Source of the DNA: a bacterium
Lineage (GTDB): Bacteria > Bacillota_I > Bacilli_A > RF39 > UBA660
Direction: 5' to 3'
Assembly: GCA_019423565.1 (NCBI GenBank)
Contig: JAHZBE010000001.1
Coordinates: 124,001-188,000 of the forward strand
DNA: 64,000 nt
Both the position numbers and the translations under genes were made by a program. The stretch's first letter is position 1. Every line of letters starts with the position of its first letter. Below the pieces are notes generated by a model. The model saw only the letters and a list, made by a program, of their open reading frames with translations, searched no databases and was not told where the DNA came from. This document shows positions 15,388 to 25,627 of the stretch, piece by piece.

Positions 15388-15966
15388 TTACTTTTTTTCT
15401 GACTTTTCTGTTTTTTTTACTTTTTGTTTTGGTTTTGTATTTGACTTATTCTTAAATTTATCTTTATACTTAATGCCAATCTCTTCTCTTGCTTTTTTTA
15501 ATAATGATAGTCTTTTAATTTTATATTTAATAATTGTTTTAACTAATTCATCTTCTACTTGAGAATAATTGCAACATCTTGCATCTTCCATTCTTAAAAA
15601 TCTTTTAGGATTCTCTTGCAATGTGTCAAGATCACTTTTTATCTGTACCTTTTCTTTTTGTAATTCAAAAATTTCTTGTTGTGTTAATAAATTTTTAAAA
15701 GAAAGCTTTTCTTCTATATTTCTTAAATACAAATTAAGGTTTGTTTTATAATTTTTTAATCTTTGATAATCACAATTTTGAGTTACAATATAGGGAACTT
15801 CAACTTCTCCATCTAATTTTTCATGTGGTATATTTGATATTATTAAATTATATATATCTTCTTTTAATTGTCTAATAGAATTATCTAATTCTGTTATTTC
15901 ATTTTTTGTTTCTTCTTTTAATACATCTCTGTGAGATAAATCATATTTTTTTTCTATTTGTTCCAT
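15388..15966 (-). CDS. Hypothetical coiled-coil protein
   Basis: 192 aa, not recognised. Residues about 10-120 are heptad-rich helices; one cluster of Cys (ARCCNYSQ, about residue 138) and a strongly basic tail of Lys and Pro (last 30 residues) that could bind nucleic acid. ATG 15966 has AAGGAGG 9 nt upstream. It stands alone between tex and tRNA-Gly on the same strand. No membrane segment or signal peptide. Confidence 0.75.
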   Translation of the reverse strand: MEQIEKKYDLSHRDVLKEETKNEITELDNSIRQLKEDIYNLIISNIPHEKLDGEVEVPYIVTQNCDYQRLKNYKTNLNLYLRNIEEKLSFKNLLTQQEIFELQKEKVQIKSDLDTLQENPKRFLRMEDARCCNYSQVEDELVKTIIKYKIKRLSLLKKAREEIGIKYKDKFKNKSNTKPKQKVKKTEKSEKK

Positions 15967-16023
15967 AATAAACAACCTCCTTGTTAAATGTATTCATTAT
16001 AATATCACAATATTCAAAAAAAT

Positions 16024-18162
16024 TCAATTTTTTATTAAAGAAAGTGCTACTTTTCCCTTATCTAAAAATATTTCATCAACATAACAAGTTACAATATCAC
16101 CAACACTTAATACTTCTGATGGATGTTTTATATACCTATCTGTAATCTTTGAAATATGAACAAGCCCATCATTTTTAATTCCAATATCAATAAATGCACC
16201 AAAGTCTACTACATTTCTAACTGTACCTTCTAGTTTCATTCCCTTTTTTAAATCTTCTATATGAAGAACATCACTTTTTAAAATAGGTTTATCAAAATCA
16301 TCTCTTGGATCTCTATTAGGTTTCTTAAGTGAATTTATAATATCCTCAAGTGTATAAATATCTATATCAAGTTTTTTAGAATAATCATCTATATTAATAT
16401 TATCTAATTTACTTATAAGTTCTTCCGTTCCAAGACTATCATAATTCATACCAATACTTTCAAGAAGTTTAGTTGTTTTATTATAACTTTCAGGATGAAT
16501 ACTTGTTTTATCAAGTGGATTAGATCCATCTAGTACTCTCATAAATCCTATTGATTGTTCATATACTTTATCACTTAATATCTTATTATCTATAAGTTCA
16601 TTTCTAGAATTAAATCTACCATGTTTATTTCTAAAATCTATAATTTTTTCAATAGATTTTTTAGTTAAACCTGATATATATTTAAGTATTGATGCACTAG
16701 CTGTATTTATATTAACACCAACATTATTAACTGATTTACTAACAACAAAGTCAAGTGCTTCATTTAGATTCTTTTCTTTTACATCATGTTGATATTGTCC
16801 AACACCTATTGACTTAGAATCAATTTTAACAAGTTCACTAAGTGGATCTTGAAGTCTTCTTGCAATCGATATTGCACTTCTTTCTTCAACATGTAAATTA
16901 GGAAATTCTTCTATTGCAAGTTTACTTGCTGAATATACGCTTGCACCAGCCTCATTAACTATAATATAGCTTACACTTCTTTTTGCATCTTTTATAACAT
17001 TTGCGATAAATGTTTCACTTTCTCTTGATGCAGTACCGTTACCAATTGCTATTATATCAATATTATATTTATCTATTAAATCAAGTACAATTTTTTTGCT
17101 GCCCTCAAAATCATTTTTAGGTTCATGAGGATATATTACTTTTATATCAAGCATTTGACCAGTATAATCTATAACAGCTAATTTACAACCTGTTCTATAT
17201 GCCGGATCTAAACCTAATATCATTTTATCCTTCATTGGAGGAGTAAGTAAATAATTTTCTAAGTTTTTAGCAAATACTTCTATTGCTCCTTCTTCACTTT
17301 TTTCAGTAAGTTCACTTCTAATTTCTCTTTCAACACTTGGTCCAATTAATCTTTTATATGAATCAACTATTGCATCTTTTACATATACTGCACATTCTGA
17401 ATTTTCATCTTTTATAAGTTTTTTCTCTAAATAATTATAAATATATTCTTTATTATATTCTAGTGAAACACTTAATACCCCCTCTTTTTCTCCTCTATTT
17501 ATAGCAAGTACTCTATGTGGTTTTATATACTTAACGTCTTCAGAATAATCATAATACATTTCATAAACTTTTTTCTCATCAACAGCATTTTTCTTTTTCT
17601 TAGTAACTATTTTAGAGTTATTATATATATCATTTCTTATCCATTTTCTATAATAAGCATTATCACTTATATACTCTGCAATTATGTATTTAGCACCCTC
17701 AATAGCATCTTCTTTAGTTTTAACATTATCATTTAAGAATTTATCCACAGCATAAAGTTCTTTTGGAAAACTTAATATAATTTTTGCTAAACCTTCAAGA
17801 CCATTTTTAATTGCTTCTGTTGCTTTTGTTTTTTTCTTTTCTTTATATGGTCTATATAAATCTTCTACTTCTACCAATTTTGAAGCATTCATTACTTCTG
17901 TTTTTATTTTATCTGTTAATAAACCTTTTTCATCTATTAATCTAATAACATCTTCTTTTCTTTTTAATAAATTAACTTGGTATTCGTAAACTTCACTAAT
18001 TGATCTTATTTGTTCTTCATCAAGATTACCAGTTACTTCTTTTCTATATCTTGCGATAAATGGTATTGTATTACCATCTTCTAACATTTTTAATGTGCTT
18101 TTTACTTGTTCTACTCTAATATTTAGTTCAAGTGCAATTTGTTTAATTATATCTTCATTCAT
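16024..18162 (-). CDS. tex: Tex-family S1 RNA-binding protein
   Basis: 712 aa, close to the family norm (about 720-780). Order: N-terminal Tex helical domain (LNIRVEQVKSTLKMLEDG, then TIPFIARYRKEVTGNLDEEQ), YqgF/RNase H-like domain (ILGLDPAYRTGCKLAVID ... IAIGNGTASRESE), helix-hairpin-helix (NTASASILKYISGL), and a C-terminal S1 domain (GMKLEGTVRNVVDFGAFIDIGI). Tex binds nucleic acid and affects transcription elongation or ribosome-linked processes. ATG 18162 follows AGAGGATG; an upstream TTG-type start at 18198 overlaps the previous gene and was rejected. It follows the gene at 18167 by 4 nt. Confidence 0.96.
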   Translation of the reverse strand: MNEDIIKQIALELNIRVEQVKSTLKMLEDGNTIPFIARYRKEVTGNLDEEQIRSISEVYEYQVNLLKRKEDVIRLIDEKGLLTDKIKTEVMNASKLVEVEDLYRPYKEKKKTKATEAIKNGLEGLAKIILSFPKELYAVDKFLNDNVKTKEDAIEGAKYIIAEYISDNAYYRKWIRNDIYNNSKIVTKKKKNAVDEKKVYEMYYDYSEDVKYIKPHRVLAINRGEKEGVLSVSLEYNKEYIYNYLEKKLIKDENSECAVYVKDAIVDSYKRLIGPSVEREIRSELTEKSEEGAIEVFAKNLENYLLTPPMKDKMILGLDPAYRTGCKLAVIDYTGQMLDIKVIYPHEPKNDFEGSKKIVLDLIDKYNIDIIAIGNGTASRESETFIANVIKDAKRSVSYIIVNEAGASVYSASKLAIEEFPNLHVEERSAISIARRLQDPLSELVKIDSKSIGVGQYQHDVKEKNLNEALDFVVSKSVNNVGVNINTASASILKYISGLTKKSIEKIIDFRNKHGRFNSRNELIDNKILSDKVYEQSIGFMRVLDGSNPLDKTSIHPESYNKTTKLLESIGMNYDSLGTEELISKLDNINIDDYSKKLDIDIYTLEDIINSLKKPNRDPRDDFDKPILKSDVLHIEDLKKGMKLEGTVRNVVDFGAFIDIGIKNDGLVHISKITDRYIKHPSEVLSVGDIVTCYVDEIFLDKGKVALSLIKN

Positions 18163-18166
18163 TTTT

Positions 18167-18688
18167 TTACATCCTCTTTCTTTGATTTCCAATATCAAGA
18201 AAATTTAATATTTCATTATATTTTACATTTTCAAGATTATATTCGTCTCCCGATACAATACAAACAAAGTTTTGTTCTGGATTAATCATACTTTTTAATT
18301 TCAATAAACTATTTTTCTGTGATTTTTTTAATTTTTCTGGAACAAATAAAAATGATGTATATTCATTATTGGTAAGAACAACCATTCCATTATTCGCAAG
18401 TAATTTAAAAAATACAAATTCACTATCTGGATTAAATCTTTCCGCTCTTAATTTTTTTAATAATTTTTCATTATTCTCTTTTAAATACTCTTTAATATGA
18501 TCAATATGATAATATATTTTATTTTTTTGTTTTAAAAGACTTATATCATCAATATCATCTAAAAAGCATTCAAATTGAAATTCATTTGTTACACTAATTG
18601 TTTTATAATTATCTGATTGAAATAAAAAATCTAAACTTAATTCATTTTCATTATTTGGTATACATACCGCCAATATATTTTCATTCAT
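18167..18688 (-). CDS. Hypothetical protein upstream of tex
   Basis: 173 aa, soluble, unknown. Alternating strands and helices with a charged middle (DHIKEYLKENNEKLLKKL) and no Cys-rich, membrane or signal element. ATG 18688 (AAAGATGGTG upstream) preferred to an earlier start at 18706. Its stop is 4 nt before the tex ATG, so it is co-transcribed and probably co-translated with tex. Confidence 0.72.
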   Translation of the reverse strand: MNENILAVCIPNNENELSLDFLFQSDNYKTISVTNEFQFECFLDDIDDISLLKQKNKIYYHIDHIKEYLKENNEKLLKKLRAERFNPDSEFVFFKLLANNGMVVLTNNEYTSFLFVPEKLKKSQKNSLLKLKSMINPEQNFVCIVSGDEYNLENVKYNEILNFLDIGNQRKRM

Positions 18689-18763
18689 AATTTCACCATC
18701 TTTCAAAGTACTATCTTATTGTACCTAAATAAATTATACCATAACAATTATTTATATAAAAAG

Positions 18764-18798
18764 AAAAAAATGCTAGTTTATATTTTTTTGCTTAGCAT
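18764..18798 (-). terminator. Terminator of the metallopeptidase-like gene
   Basis: ATGCTA (18770-18775) pairs with TAGCAT (18793-18798); on the minus strand it follows the stop at 18800 and ends in a T-run. Confidence 0.8.
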
Positions 18799-18799
18799 T

Positions 18800-19531
18800 T
18801 TAAATTGTTTTAATAGTTTCATCTTCTAATAAATTATATTTTTTTATAAAATAGTTGATACTATCACCTAAGATTGTCTCTCCTAAATTTAAAAATCTTT
18901 CTTCATCTTTATATAATTCTAACAAATTATCTTTATTATTTGTTTCAACTAAATATCTACCTATTATATGGTAGAAATCATATGCATTATACTCTTTTGT
19001 TTTTACATTTTTATTTTCAAACGATATATCATTCATATTTGGAAGTTCGGCACCTATATATTTTTTTATTTGATTTATAAATGTACCATTATTTATATTA
19101 TTTTGTACTTCACCAGAAAAATTAGCAGCAAAAGATTCATCAAGCCATGTTATTCTTTTATTATTTTTATAATTTGAATAAACATACTTAAGAAATAACA
19201 AATGACAGGTTTCATGTGCAGGTGTAAAAAATTTTTTATTAATATCACCTTCTGGAAATAATATTTGATTTTCTCCCCCATAAAAACAACCAGATGCCCA
19301 TACAGGTGGATTTGCATTTTTATCTATTTCGTGAATTCTATTAAAAAAGTCTTCTCTACTATCAAAAAATGAAACTTTAATAACATTACCATAAGATTCT
19401 TCACCAAAATATTTTAAATTTTCAATCAATTTTTTAGTCGTATATTCCAGAATTTTTTCAATTTCTTTTTGATACTTTTCATCATACAAAAACTCATAAT
19501 AATCATTTTTAATTTTTTTATATTCTTTCAT
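18800..19531 (-). CDS. Zinc metallopeptidase-like protein (peptidase MA type)
   Basis: 243 aa. HETCHLLF at about residue 113 is a HExxH zinc motif, and ITWLDESFAANF 32 residues later supplies the downstream Glu of gluzincin (peptidase MA-like) proteins. No signal peptide or membrane helix, so it is probably cytoplasmic. It likely cleaves peptides, but substrates are unknown. Single gene between terminators; its ATG has the weak site AGGAGTT 8 nt upstream. Confidence 0.82.
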   Translation of the reverse strand: MKEYKKIKNDYYEFLYDEKYQKEIEKILEYTTKKLIENLKYFGEESYGNVIKVSFFDSREDFFNRIHEIDKNANPPVWASGCFYGGENQILFPEGDINKKFFTPAHETCHLLFLKYVYSNYKNNKRITWLDESFAANFSGEVQNNINNGTFINQIKKYIGAELPNMNDISFENKNVKTKEYNAYDFYHIIGRYLVETNNKDNLLELYKDEERFLNLGETILGDSINYFIKKYNLLEDETIKTI

Positions 19532-19614
19532 AACAAAACTCCTATATTTAATAAATTATATTTTATATTATTCTTCTATACCTTTCAAAAATATTAATTT
19601 CATATTTATAAAAA

Positions 19615-19664
19615 AACAATCAATTGAAATGCACCCCTTAGGGTTCACATCAAATTAGATTGTT
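19615..19664 (-). terminator. Long hairpin terminator after the 74-aa gene
   Basis: AACAATC (19615-19621) and GATTGTT (19658-19664) close a 50-nt imperfect stem with central ACCCC/GGGGT pairing around TTA; on the minus strand it ends in a T-run. The stem starts at the stop codon of the gene. It is much longer than the other terminators in the window. Confidence 0.75.
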
Positions 19665-19888
19665 TATATTTTTGGACCATAACCATTATTATTTTCTTTC
19701 ATCTCATCCTTTGATAATTTAATTAATTCAATTGTTATTTTAACTTCACCCGTTGACAATGGTTCTTTCTTTACATCACCGATTATCCAATCAGGTCTAT
19801 TTTTATATTCTTCTTTAACTGCAGCTATTTTATAATCAGCCTGGTTTTCATTCATGCAAGTTCTAACAAATGGATATTTTATTCCCAT
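19664..19888 (-). CDS. Hypothetical small protein
   Basis: 74 aa, unknown. One Cys, no membrane segment; the C-terminal third is hydrophilic (KLSKDEMKENNNGYG). GTAGGAGG precedes the ATG by 7 nt, a very good ribosome site, so expression is likely. It follows the DNA polymerase IV gene by 63 nt on the same strand and may be read with it. Confidence 0.7.
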   Translation of the reverse strand: MGIKYPFVRTCMNENQADYKIAAVKEEYKNRPDWIIGDVKKEPLSTGEVKITIELIKLSKDEMKENNNGYGPKI

Positions 19889-19951
19889 AATATACCTCCT
19901 ACGATAATTTTAACTAAAAAAGAAATAATATGCAATAATCAATTAAAAAAT

Positions 19952-21136
19952 TTACTCTTTTTTTACACCAAGTGTTACAGATGAACTACCTAGTTTACTA
20001 TTAATATTATCTACTAATTTCTGCAGTTGTTCTTCCTTATAACTATCATTATTTTTATCGAACATAGATAGCTGCACACTATTTGTACTTGTAAAATCAG
20101 TTGCTCTAAGTCCTATTAATCTAACTGGCTCTTTGTCCCAAAACTCATTAAATAATTCTTTTGCTTTCTCATATATATCGTTTGTTAAACAAAATGAATT
20201 TGTATACTTTTTTTGATGATTTACTGTTTTAAATTCATAATTTCTAATAGTTACCATTAATGTAGAAGCATATACTTCTTTTTTTCTAAGTGAATATGAA
20301 ATATCTTTTGCAAAATTGTAAAGATATGAATAAAGTTCATCTACATTATCTGAATCATCTATAAGAGTTCTAGAATACCCTATCCCTTTTCTTTCTTCAT
20401 AAAGATTTTCAACTTTACTATCATCTATACCATTTGCGTATTCATAAAGCATCTTACCAATTCCTTTTAAATTACGAACAATCATATTATAATCTGCACA
20501 CGCAAGGTCTTTAATAGTATTTATATTAAGTTCTCTTAATTTTTTACATGATGATTTACCAGCCATAAATAACTCCGATATATCTAAATTCCATACCTTA
20601 TCTTTAAATTCATATTCATATAATGTATGAACTTTATTAGGTTTTTCAAAATCTGATGCCATTTTAGCACATAATTTATTATTACCTATACCAATATTAA
20701 CGGTAAAACCAAACCTTTTATATATTTCATTTTTTAATTTATAAGCAAACTTCACTTCATCACCATATATTCTTTTCATAGATGTATATTCTATAAAGCA
20801 TTCATCTATTGAATATTGTTGAAATTCTGGAAATAATTTCTTTAAAAAATTCATCATTGATTTTGATTTTTGATAATAATAATTATAATCTGGTTTTACT
20901 ACTATTAAATCTTTATATTTTCTTCTTGCCTCATATAAATTAATTGGTGCTTTTATCCCTATTTTTTTGGCTGGAATACTTGCTGCCACTATTATTCCAT
21001 GTCTTTTTTTGGGATCTCCCGCAACAACAGCAACTTCATTTCTGATATCTTTTTTATATCCCTCTTCTAGAAGTTTAACTGCAGACCAAGATAAAAAAGC
21101 ACTATTAACATCTATATGTAAAACTATTCTTTCCAT
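19952..21136 (-). CDS. dinB: DNA polymerase IV (Y family)
   Basis: 394 aa. Translesion polymerase. Palm motifs HIDVNSAFLSWSAV (catalytic Asp at residue 9) and YSIDECFIEYT (catalytic Asp-Glu, about 104), the helix-hairpin-helix thumb (VRNLKGIGKMLYEYANG) and a little-finger domain to the end. It lacks a recognisable clamp-binding QxxLF at the C-terminus, but VQLSMFD (about residue 355) can serve as one. The ATG has GGAGAAG upstream. Length is normal for the UmuC/DinB group of Firmicutes. Confidence 0.95.
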   Translation of the reverse strand: MERIVLHIDVNSAFLSWSAVKLLEEGYKKDIRNEVAVVAGDPKKRHGIIVAASIPAKKIGIKAPINLYEARRKYKDLIVVKPDYNYYYQKSKSMMNFLKKLFPEFQQYSIDECFIEYTSMKRIYGDEVKFAYKLKNEIYKRFGFTVNIGIGNNKLCAKMASDFEKPNKVHTLYEYEFKDKVWNLDISELFMAGKSSCKKLRELNINTIKDLACADYNMIVRNLKGIGKMLYEYANGIDDSKVENLYEERKGIGYSRTLIDDSDNVDELYSYLYNFAKDISYSLRKKEVYASTLMVTIRNYEFKTVNHQKKYTNSFCLTNDIYEKAKELFNEFWDKEPVRLIGLRATDFTSTNSVQLSMFDKNNDSYKEEQLQKLVDNINSKLGSSSVTLGVKKE

Positions 21137-21246
21137 AATCTCTTCTCCATGTTTATTATATCAAACATTTGTTTTATACTCAATAGGCAAATGCTCATTC
21201 AAATATAAATATTATACATAATATAAAAAATGAAAGGATGATAAAA

Positions 21247-21606
21247 ATGAATGAAAATAAAGAATTATATAGCATAGTTTCTCCAAGTGAAGCACTAAAT
21301 AGAGGTAATCTTTTTGATTATTATTTCTGGCCTTACAAATATGTTGCAAATATTAAGCCAATGAATGAAAGAGATGAGTTAATGCAAAAAATTCAAATGT
21401 ATGCTTTCGCAGCTCATGAACTTAATTTATATTTAGACATATATCCAAATGATGCACAGGCTATTGGACTTTATAATCAATATTCAGAAATAAGTAATAA
21501 ATACTTAAAAGAATATGAAAAAAGATTCGGAAATATTATTTTAAATTCAAATGAAGGCTCTCCTTGGCCTTGGATAAATAGTCCATGGCCATGGGAAAGA
21601 CAGTAG
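21247..21606 (+). CDS. cotJB: CotJB-like spore coat protein with CotJA-like N-terminus
   Basis: 119 aa. Residues about 35-100 match CotJB (ERDELMQKIQMYAFAAHELN, then LYLDIYPNDAQAIGLYNQYS and the C-terminal SPWPWE). The first 35 residues (SPSEALNRGNLFDYYFWPYKY) resemble the conserved core of CotJA, which is a separate protein in Bacillus and Clostridium, so this is probably a CotJA-CotJB fusion. It partners the catalase-like CotJC encoded 9 nt downstream. ATG 21247 was chosen (AAAGGATG upstream). Confidence 0.85.
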   Translation: MNENKELYSIVSPSEALNRGNLFDYYFWPYKYVANIKPMNERDELMQKIQMYAFAAHELNLYLDIYPNDAQAIGLYNQYSEISNKYLKEYEKRFGNIILNSNEGSPWPWINSPWPWERQ

Positions 21607-21615
21607 GAGGTTCTT

Positions 21616-22194
21616 ATGTGGAAGTATGAAAAAAAATTACAGTTTCCTGTAAATATAAAAAATAAAAATGTTGAAATGGCAAAATATATAATCACACAAA
21701 ATGGTGGTTATGCTGGTGAACTTGGTGCAACTCTTAGATATTTAAATCAAAGATATACAATGCCAGATGATAAAGGTAAAGCTATTCTTTCTGATATAGC
21801 AACCGAAGAAATGGCACATCTTGAAATAATAAGCGCAATGGTATATCAACTTTTAGATGGTGCGACTCCTGAAGAGTTAAAAAAAGCAGGTCTTGGAAGT
21901 CAGTATACTGAACATAAAAATGCTGTTTTTCCACAAGACGCAAATGGAATACCTTTTACTGCCGCATATTTTGCTGTGACTGGTGATCCTTTAACAGACC
22001 TTGCTGAAGATATGGCCGCTGAACAAAAAGCAAGAACTGTATATGAAAATCTAATGGATTTAACTGATGATGAAGATATTTTAGCGCCTCTTTCATTCTT
22101 AAGAGAAAGAGAAGTTATTCACTATGAAAGATTTAAAGCTTTATATGAAGAATATGCTAAAAAAATGCTTGGGGACAAAAGTTATTTAATATAA
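21616..22194 (+). CDS. cotJC: CotJC, manganese catalase-family spore coat protein
   Basis: 192 aa, the usual length. Manganese catalase fold with the di-metal ligand pattern E...EEMAHLE (about residues 52-60) and ...REREVIHYERF (about 168-178). It forms the coat protein complex with CotJB; homologues can break down hydrogen peroxide. AGGAGG precedes its ATG by 6 nt. Plus-strand two-gene operon ending in a bidirectional terminator. Presence suggests sporulation ability or a reuse of the complex in the lineage. Confidence 0.93.
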   Translation: MWKYEKKLQFPVNIKNKNVEMAKYIITQNGGYAGELGATLRYLNQRYTMPDDKGKAILSDIATEEMAHLEIISAMVYQLLDGATPEELKKAGLGSQYTEHKNAVFPQDANGIPFTAAYFAVTGDPLTDLAEDMAAEQKARTVYENLMDLTDDEDILAPLSFLREREVIHYERFKALYEEYAKKMLGDKSYLI

Positions 22195-22221
22195 AAAAGA
22201 TCTCTTAAAAGAGGTCTTTTA
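22193..22221. terminator. Bidirectional terminator between cotJC and gap
   Basis: AAGATCTCTT (22197-22206) pairs with AAGAGGTCTT (22209-22218), with an A-run on the left and a T-run on the right. Confidence 0.88.
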
Positions 22222-23229
22222 TTCTTCCATAATATCTATTAAATATTTAGCAGTTCTAATCATTTGGCTTGTATAACTCATTTCATTATCATACCAAGCG
22301 GCTACTTTAACAAGTTTTATACCATCACTTTCAATTACTTTTGTTTGTGTTGCATCAAATAATGAACCATATCTAATTCCAATAACATCACTTGAAACTA
22401 TTTCATCTTCAGTATATCCAAGTGTTACATTAGCAGCCTTTTTAAATGCTTCATTAATTTCTTCTTTTGTTACATCATCTTCTAAAACACAAGTAAGTTC
22501 TACTATAGAACCTGTTACTACTGGAACTCTTTGTGCAGTTCCATCTAATTTACCATTTAATTCTGGTATTACAAGTCCAATTGCTTTAGCTGCTCCTGTT
22601 GAATTTGGAACAATATTAGAAGCTGCTGCTCTTGCTCTTCTTAAATCACCTTTTTTATGTGGTGAATCAAGTGTATTTTGATCATTTGTATAAGCATGTA
22701 TTGTACTCATAAATCCAGTTCTAATTTTAAAGTTATCATTTAATACTTTAGCGACTGGTGCCAAACAGTTTGTTGTACAACTAGCTGCAGATATAATTTT
22801 TTCATCACCATCTAATTCTTCATGATTAACGTTATATACTATTGTTTTTACATCTTCCCCAGCAGGTGCTGATATAATTACTTTTTTTGCACCAGCAATT
22901 ATATGTTTCATTGCTTTATCTTTGCTTGTAAAGAAACCAGTACATTCAAGTACTACATCTACATCAAGTTCTTCCCATGGAAGTTTTTCAGGATCACTTT
23001 CTTTATATACTCTTATATTTTTACCATCTACAACAATATCATCTTCTGTATATGTTATTCTATCATCTAAAAATCTACCTTGTGCAGTATCATATTTAAG
23101 TAAATGCGCAAGCGTCTTTGTATCTGTTAAGTCATTTATTGCGACTACTTCTATATCACTATCATCATATACTTGTCTAAATGCAAGTCTTCCAATTCTT
23201 CCAAAACCATTTATTGCTATTCTAACCAT
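22219..23229 (-). CDS. gap: Glyceraldehyde-3-phosphate dehydrogenase
   Basis: 336 aa. NAD-dependent glycolytic enzyme. N-terminal NAD-binding [14 protein letters not shown], the catalytic Cys in [17 protein letters not shown] (about 150), and the C-terminal [12 protein letters not shown]. Asp at the end of strand 2 (AINDLTD) suggests NAD preference. ATG 23229 with AGGAGG 10 nt upstream was chosen over an upstream start at 23268 that overlaps the kinase gene. It follows the nucleoside kinase gene by 13 nt, so they share an operon. Confidence 0.97.
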   Translation of the reverse strand: MVRIAINGFGRIGRLAFRQVYDDSDIEVVAINDLTDTKTLAHLLKYDTAQGRFLDDRITYTEDDIVVDGKNIRVYKESDPEKLPWEELDVDVVLECTGFFTSKDKAMKHIIAGAKKVIISAPAGEDVKTIVYNVNHEELDGDEKIISAASCTTNCLAPVAKVLNDNFKIRTGFMSTIHAYTNDQNTLDSPHKKGDLRRARAAASNIVPNSTGAAKAIGLVIPELNGKLDGTAQRVPVVTGSIVELTCVLEDDVTKEEINEAFKKAANVTLGYTEDEIVSSDVIGIRYGSLFDATQTKVIESDGIKLVKVAAWYDNEMSYTSQMIRTAKYLIDIMEE

Positions 23230-23242
23230 TTTATAAGTCCTC

Positions 23243-24889
23243 CTATAATTTAAAATATCCTCCGCCAATAAATTCTCTTACTATAGAATCTACTGGTATA
23301 TAATCATTACTAATAGGTAAAATATTTTTAAGTAAATTTAATAATCTTACTGCCTCTTTATACATTGGATCACTTTCTTCTACTGAATAAAGAAGTGGTT
23401 CAGCGTAAGTTTTAAGTACACCAAGTTCATATATAAGTGATGTATTAAATATAACATCTGCTTCATCTTGGAAAGGAAATACATACTTTTCTTCTCCTTC
23501 TCTTACTTTACCCCAAGAAGATAATGTATCACTCGCACTATAACCTCTTGTTCTATTGTCTCTTACAATTCTTCTTAAAAGTCTATTATCTGTTGTTCTT
23601 ATTCTGTTATGATTATCTAAAGAAAGTACAGTAAGCGGACATAAATAAATCTTATATTTATTTTTTCTATCTATTGAATAAGTAAGTTCTTCATTTAAAG
23701 CATGTAATCCTTCTACTATTAATATTTCCTTTTCTCCAAGTTTTATACTTTCATCTGATAATTCACTTTTTCCTGTTATAAAATTATATACTGGAAGAGT
23801 TACTTCTTTTCCATCTAATAAATCTTTCAAATTTTTGTTAAATAATTCAACATTTATAGAGTTTAGTGATTCAAAATCATATGAACCATCTGGTAATCTT
23901 GGAGTTTTATCTCTATCTACAAAATAATTATCTATTGATATTGCGATAGGATTTAATCCAAATCCTTTTAAAAATAATTCAAGTTTTTTACTTGTTGTTG
24001 TTTTACCTGAACTAGATGGACCTGCGAGTAATATTAATTTTAATTTTTTATTATTATAAATTGTTTCTGCTATTTTAAATAATGAGTTATTTTGTATATT
24101 TTCACTTAATAATACTAAATCATCTACGTTTCCTTTTGTTACTCTACTATTTAGTGAACTTACATTTTCAATACCTAGTTTTTCGCTCCACTCATCATAT
24201 TTTTTAAACTCATTAAATAGTTTATCATGATGTTTATATACAGGGATTTTATTTAAATAATATATATTAGGATATCTAAGTACAAAACTATTTTGATCAA
24301 TATATGTTAATTTAAATTCTTTTAATGCTCCTGTACTTACAGGTAAGTAAGAAAAGAAATAATTATATATATCCATTAATCTATATAGATTAACATTTGT
24401 ATTTACTGAATATTTTAATACATTTACTTTATCATAATTTTTTGTACTTTTATAATAATCTATAGCTTCTAATCTATTTACTAAATTTTTTTGTATTGGT
24501 AAATCTCTTTTTACTATTTCCTTCATTTCTCTTGATACTTTATCAAGATCTTCTTTTGTTATTTTTTTATAAGTTTTTATATATATTCCTTTATCAATTG
24601 AATACTTTACTTCTATTTCAGAATTAAGCATATTAAGACATGCTTTTTCTAAAACAAATATAAGACCACTTTCATAAACTCTATTACCTGTTGGTGATGT
24701 TAAATCAAAAAAATCAACAGTAACATCATCAGTTACTTTATAATTAAGTTCATATGGTCTTCCATTTACTTCTGCCATTATTATTGTTTCTGAATAATTA
24801 TCTTGAAAATCTTTTGATATATCTTCTAATGTTATATCTCTTGGATATAAATATGATTTACCTAAATATGTTACTTTTACCTTTTCCAT
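23243..24889 (-). CDS. Nucleoside (uridine-type) kinase with TGS/ThrRS-like N-terminus
   Basis: 548 aa. N-terminal 60 residues form a TGS-like ubiquitin fold ([20 protein letters not shown]), followed by a domain related to the ThrRS second additional domain (about 70-200), then a phosphoribulokinase/uridine kinase domain with P-loop [17 protein letters not shown] (about 285), SIDNYFVDR and VEGLHALN. This architecture is a known Firmicute and Thermotoga family that phosphorylates nucleosides. ATG 24889 (AGGAAGG upstream) was chosen. It probably supplies nucleotides in salvage, as does the phosphorylase at 56236. Confidence 0.92.
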   Translation of the reverse strand: MEKVKVTYLGKSYLYPRDITLEDISKDFQDNYSETIIMAEVNGRPYELNYKVTDDVTVDFFDLTSPTGNRVYESGLIFVLEKACLNMLNSEIEVKYSIDKGIYIKTYKKITKEDLDKVSREMKEIVKRDLPIQKNLVNRLEAIDYYKSTKNYDKVNVLKYSVNTNVNLYRLMDIYNYFFSYLPVSTGALKEFKLTYIDQNSFVLRYPNIYYLNKIPVYKHHDKLFNEFKKYDEWSEKLGIENVSSLNSRVTKGNVDDLVLLSENIQNNSLFKIAETIYNNKKLKLILLAGPSSSGKTTTSKKLELFLKGFGLNPIAISIDNYFVDRDKTPRLPDGSYDFESLNSINVELFNKNLKDLLDGKEVTLPVYNFITGKSELSDESIKLGEKEILIVEGLHALNEELTYSIDRKNKYKIYLCPLTVLSLDNHNRIRTTDNRLLRRIVRDNRTRGYSASDTLSSWGKVREGEEKYVFPFQDEADVIFNTSLIYELGVLKTYAEPLLYSVEESDPMYKEAVRLLNLLKNILPISNDYIPVDSIVREFIGGGYFKL

Positions 24890-25000
24890 TTTTATCCTTC
24901 CTATTCTCACTATAAATTTTAACATAAAATACATAATTTTGTCACTAATTTATAGGAATATTTACTAAAATTATTGATAACATATTAATGGGTGAATAAA

Positions 25001-25591
25001 ATGAATTTAATACCAAATGTATTAGAAAAAACTAGTAGTGGAGAAAGAGTATATGATTTATACTCAAGACTTCTTCAAGATAGAATTATTCTTTTATCTG
25101 GAGAAATAGATGATAATTTATCTAATATAATAGTATCGGAACTTCTTTATTTAGATTCTATTAATCATGAAGATATAAATATCTATATTAATTCTCCAGG
25201 TGGTAGTATAACAAGTGGTATGGCAATATATGATACAATGAATTATATTAAAAGTGATGTATCAACAATATGTATAGGTATGGCAGCATCTATGGCAGCA
25301 TTTCTTTTATCAAGTGGTAAAAAAGGCAAAAGATATGCACTTCCTAATAGTGAAGTAATGATTCATCAACCATTAGGAGGAGTAAATGGTCAAGCAACTG
25401 AAATAAAAATTGCTGCGGACAGAATACTAAAGCTAAAAGATAAATTAAATAAGATTTTATCAAAAAATACTGGTAAAGATTTAGAAACAATCGCACAAGA
25501 TACTGAAAGGGATTATTTCATGGATTCTAATGAGGCATTTGATTATGGTATTGTTGATAAAGTATTAGATAATGAAAAAATATCAGAATAA
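25001..25591 (+). CDS. clpP: ATP-dependent Clp protease proteolytic subunit
   Basis: 196 aa, normal length. Serine protease triad: Ser in [12 protein letters not shown] (about 95), His in VMIHQPLGG (about 120) and Asp in ERDYFMD (about 169). Forms the tetradecameric chamber fed by ClpX or ClpC. ATG 25001 follows GGGTG; a GTG at 24992 is an alternative. It stands alone, divergent from the nucleoside kinase. The ClpX-like protein of the inner element keeps an IGF loop and might dock on this host ClpP. Confidence 0.96.
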   Translation: MNLIPNVLEKTSSGERVYDLYSRLLQDRIILLSGEIDDNLSNIIVSELLYLDSINHEDINIYINSPGGSITSGMAIYDTMNYIKSDVSTICIGMAASMAAFLLSSGKKGKRYALPNSEVMIHQPLGGVNGQATEIKIAADRILKLKDKLNKILSKNTGKDLETIAQDTERDYFMDSNEAFDYGIVDKVLDNEKISE

Positions 25592-25606
25592 AACTGATAT
25601 TTTTTT
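25580..25606 (+). terminator. Terminator of clpP
   Basis: ATATCAG (25580-25586) pairs with CTGATAT (25594-25600), followed by seven T; the stop codon of clpP lies in the loop. Confidence 0.85.
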
Positions 25607-25627
25607 AATATTATGCATAATATTTTT

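Noticed and set aside
16024..24934. Short plus-strand ORFs inside tex, gap and the kinase
   Set aside because: All are antisense shadows of well identified genes.
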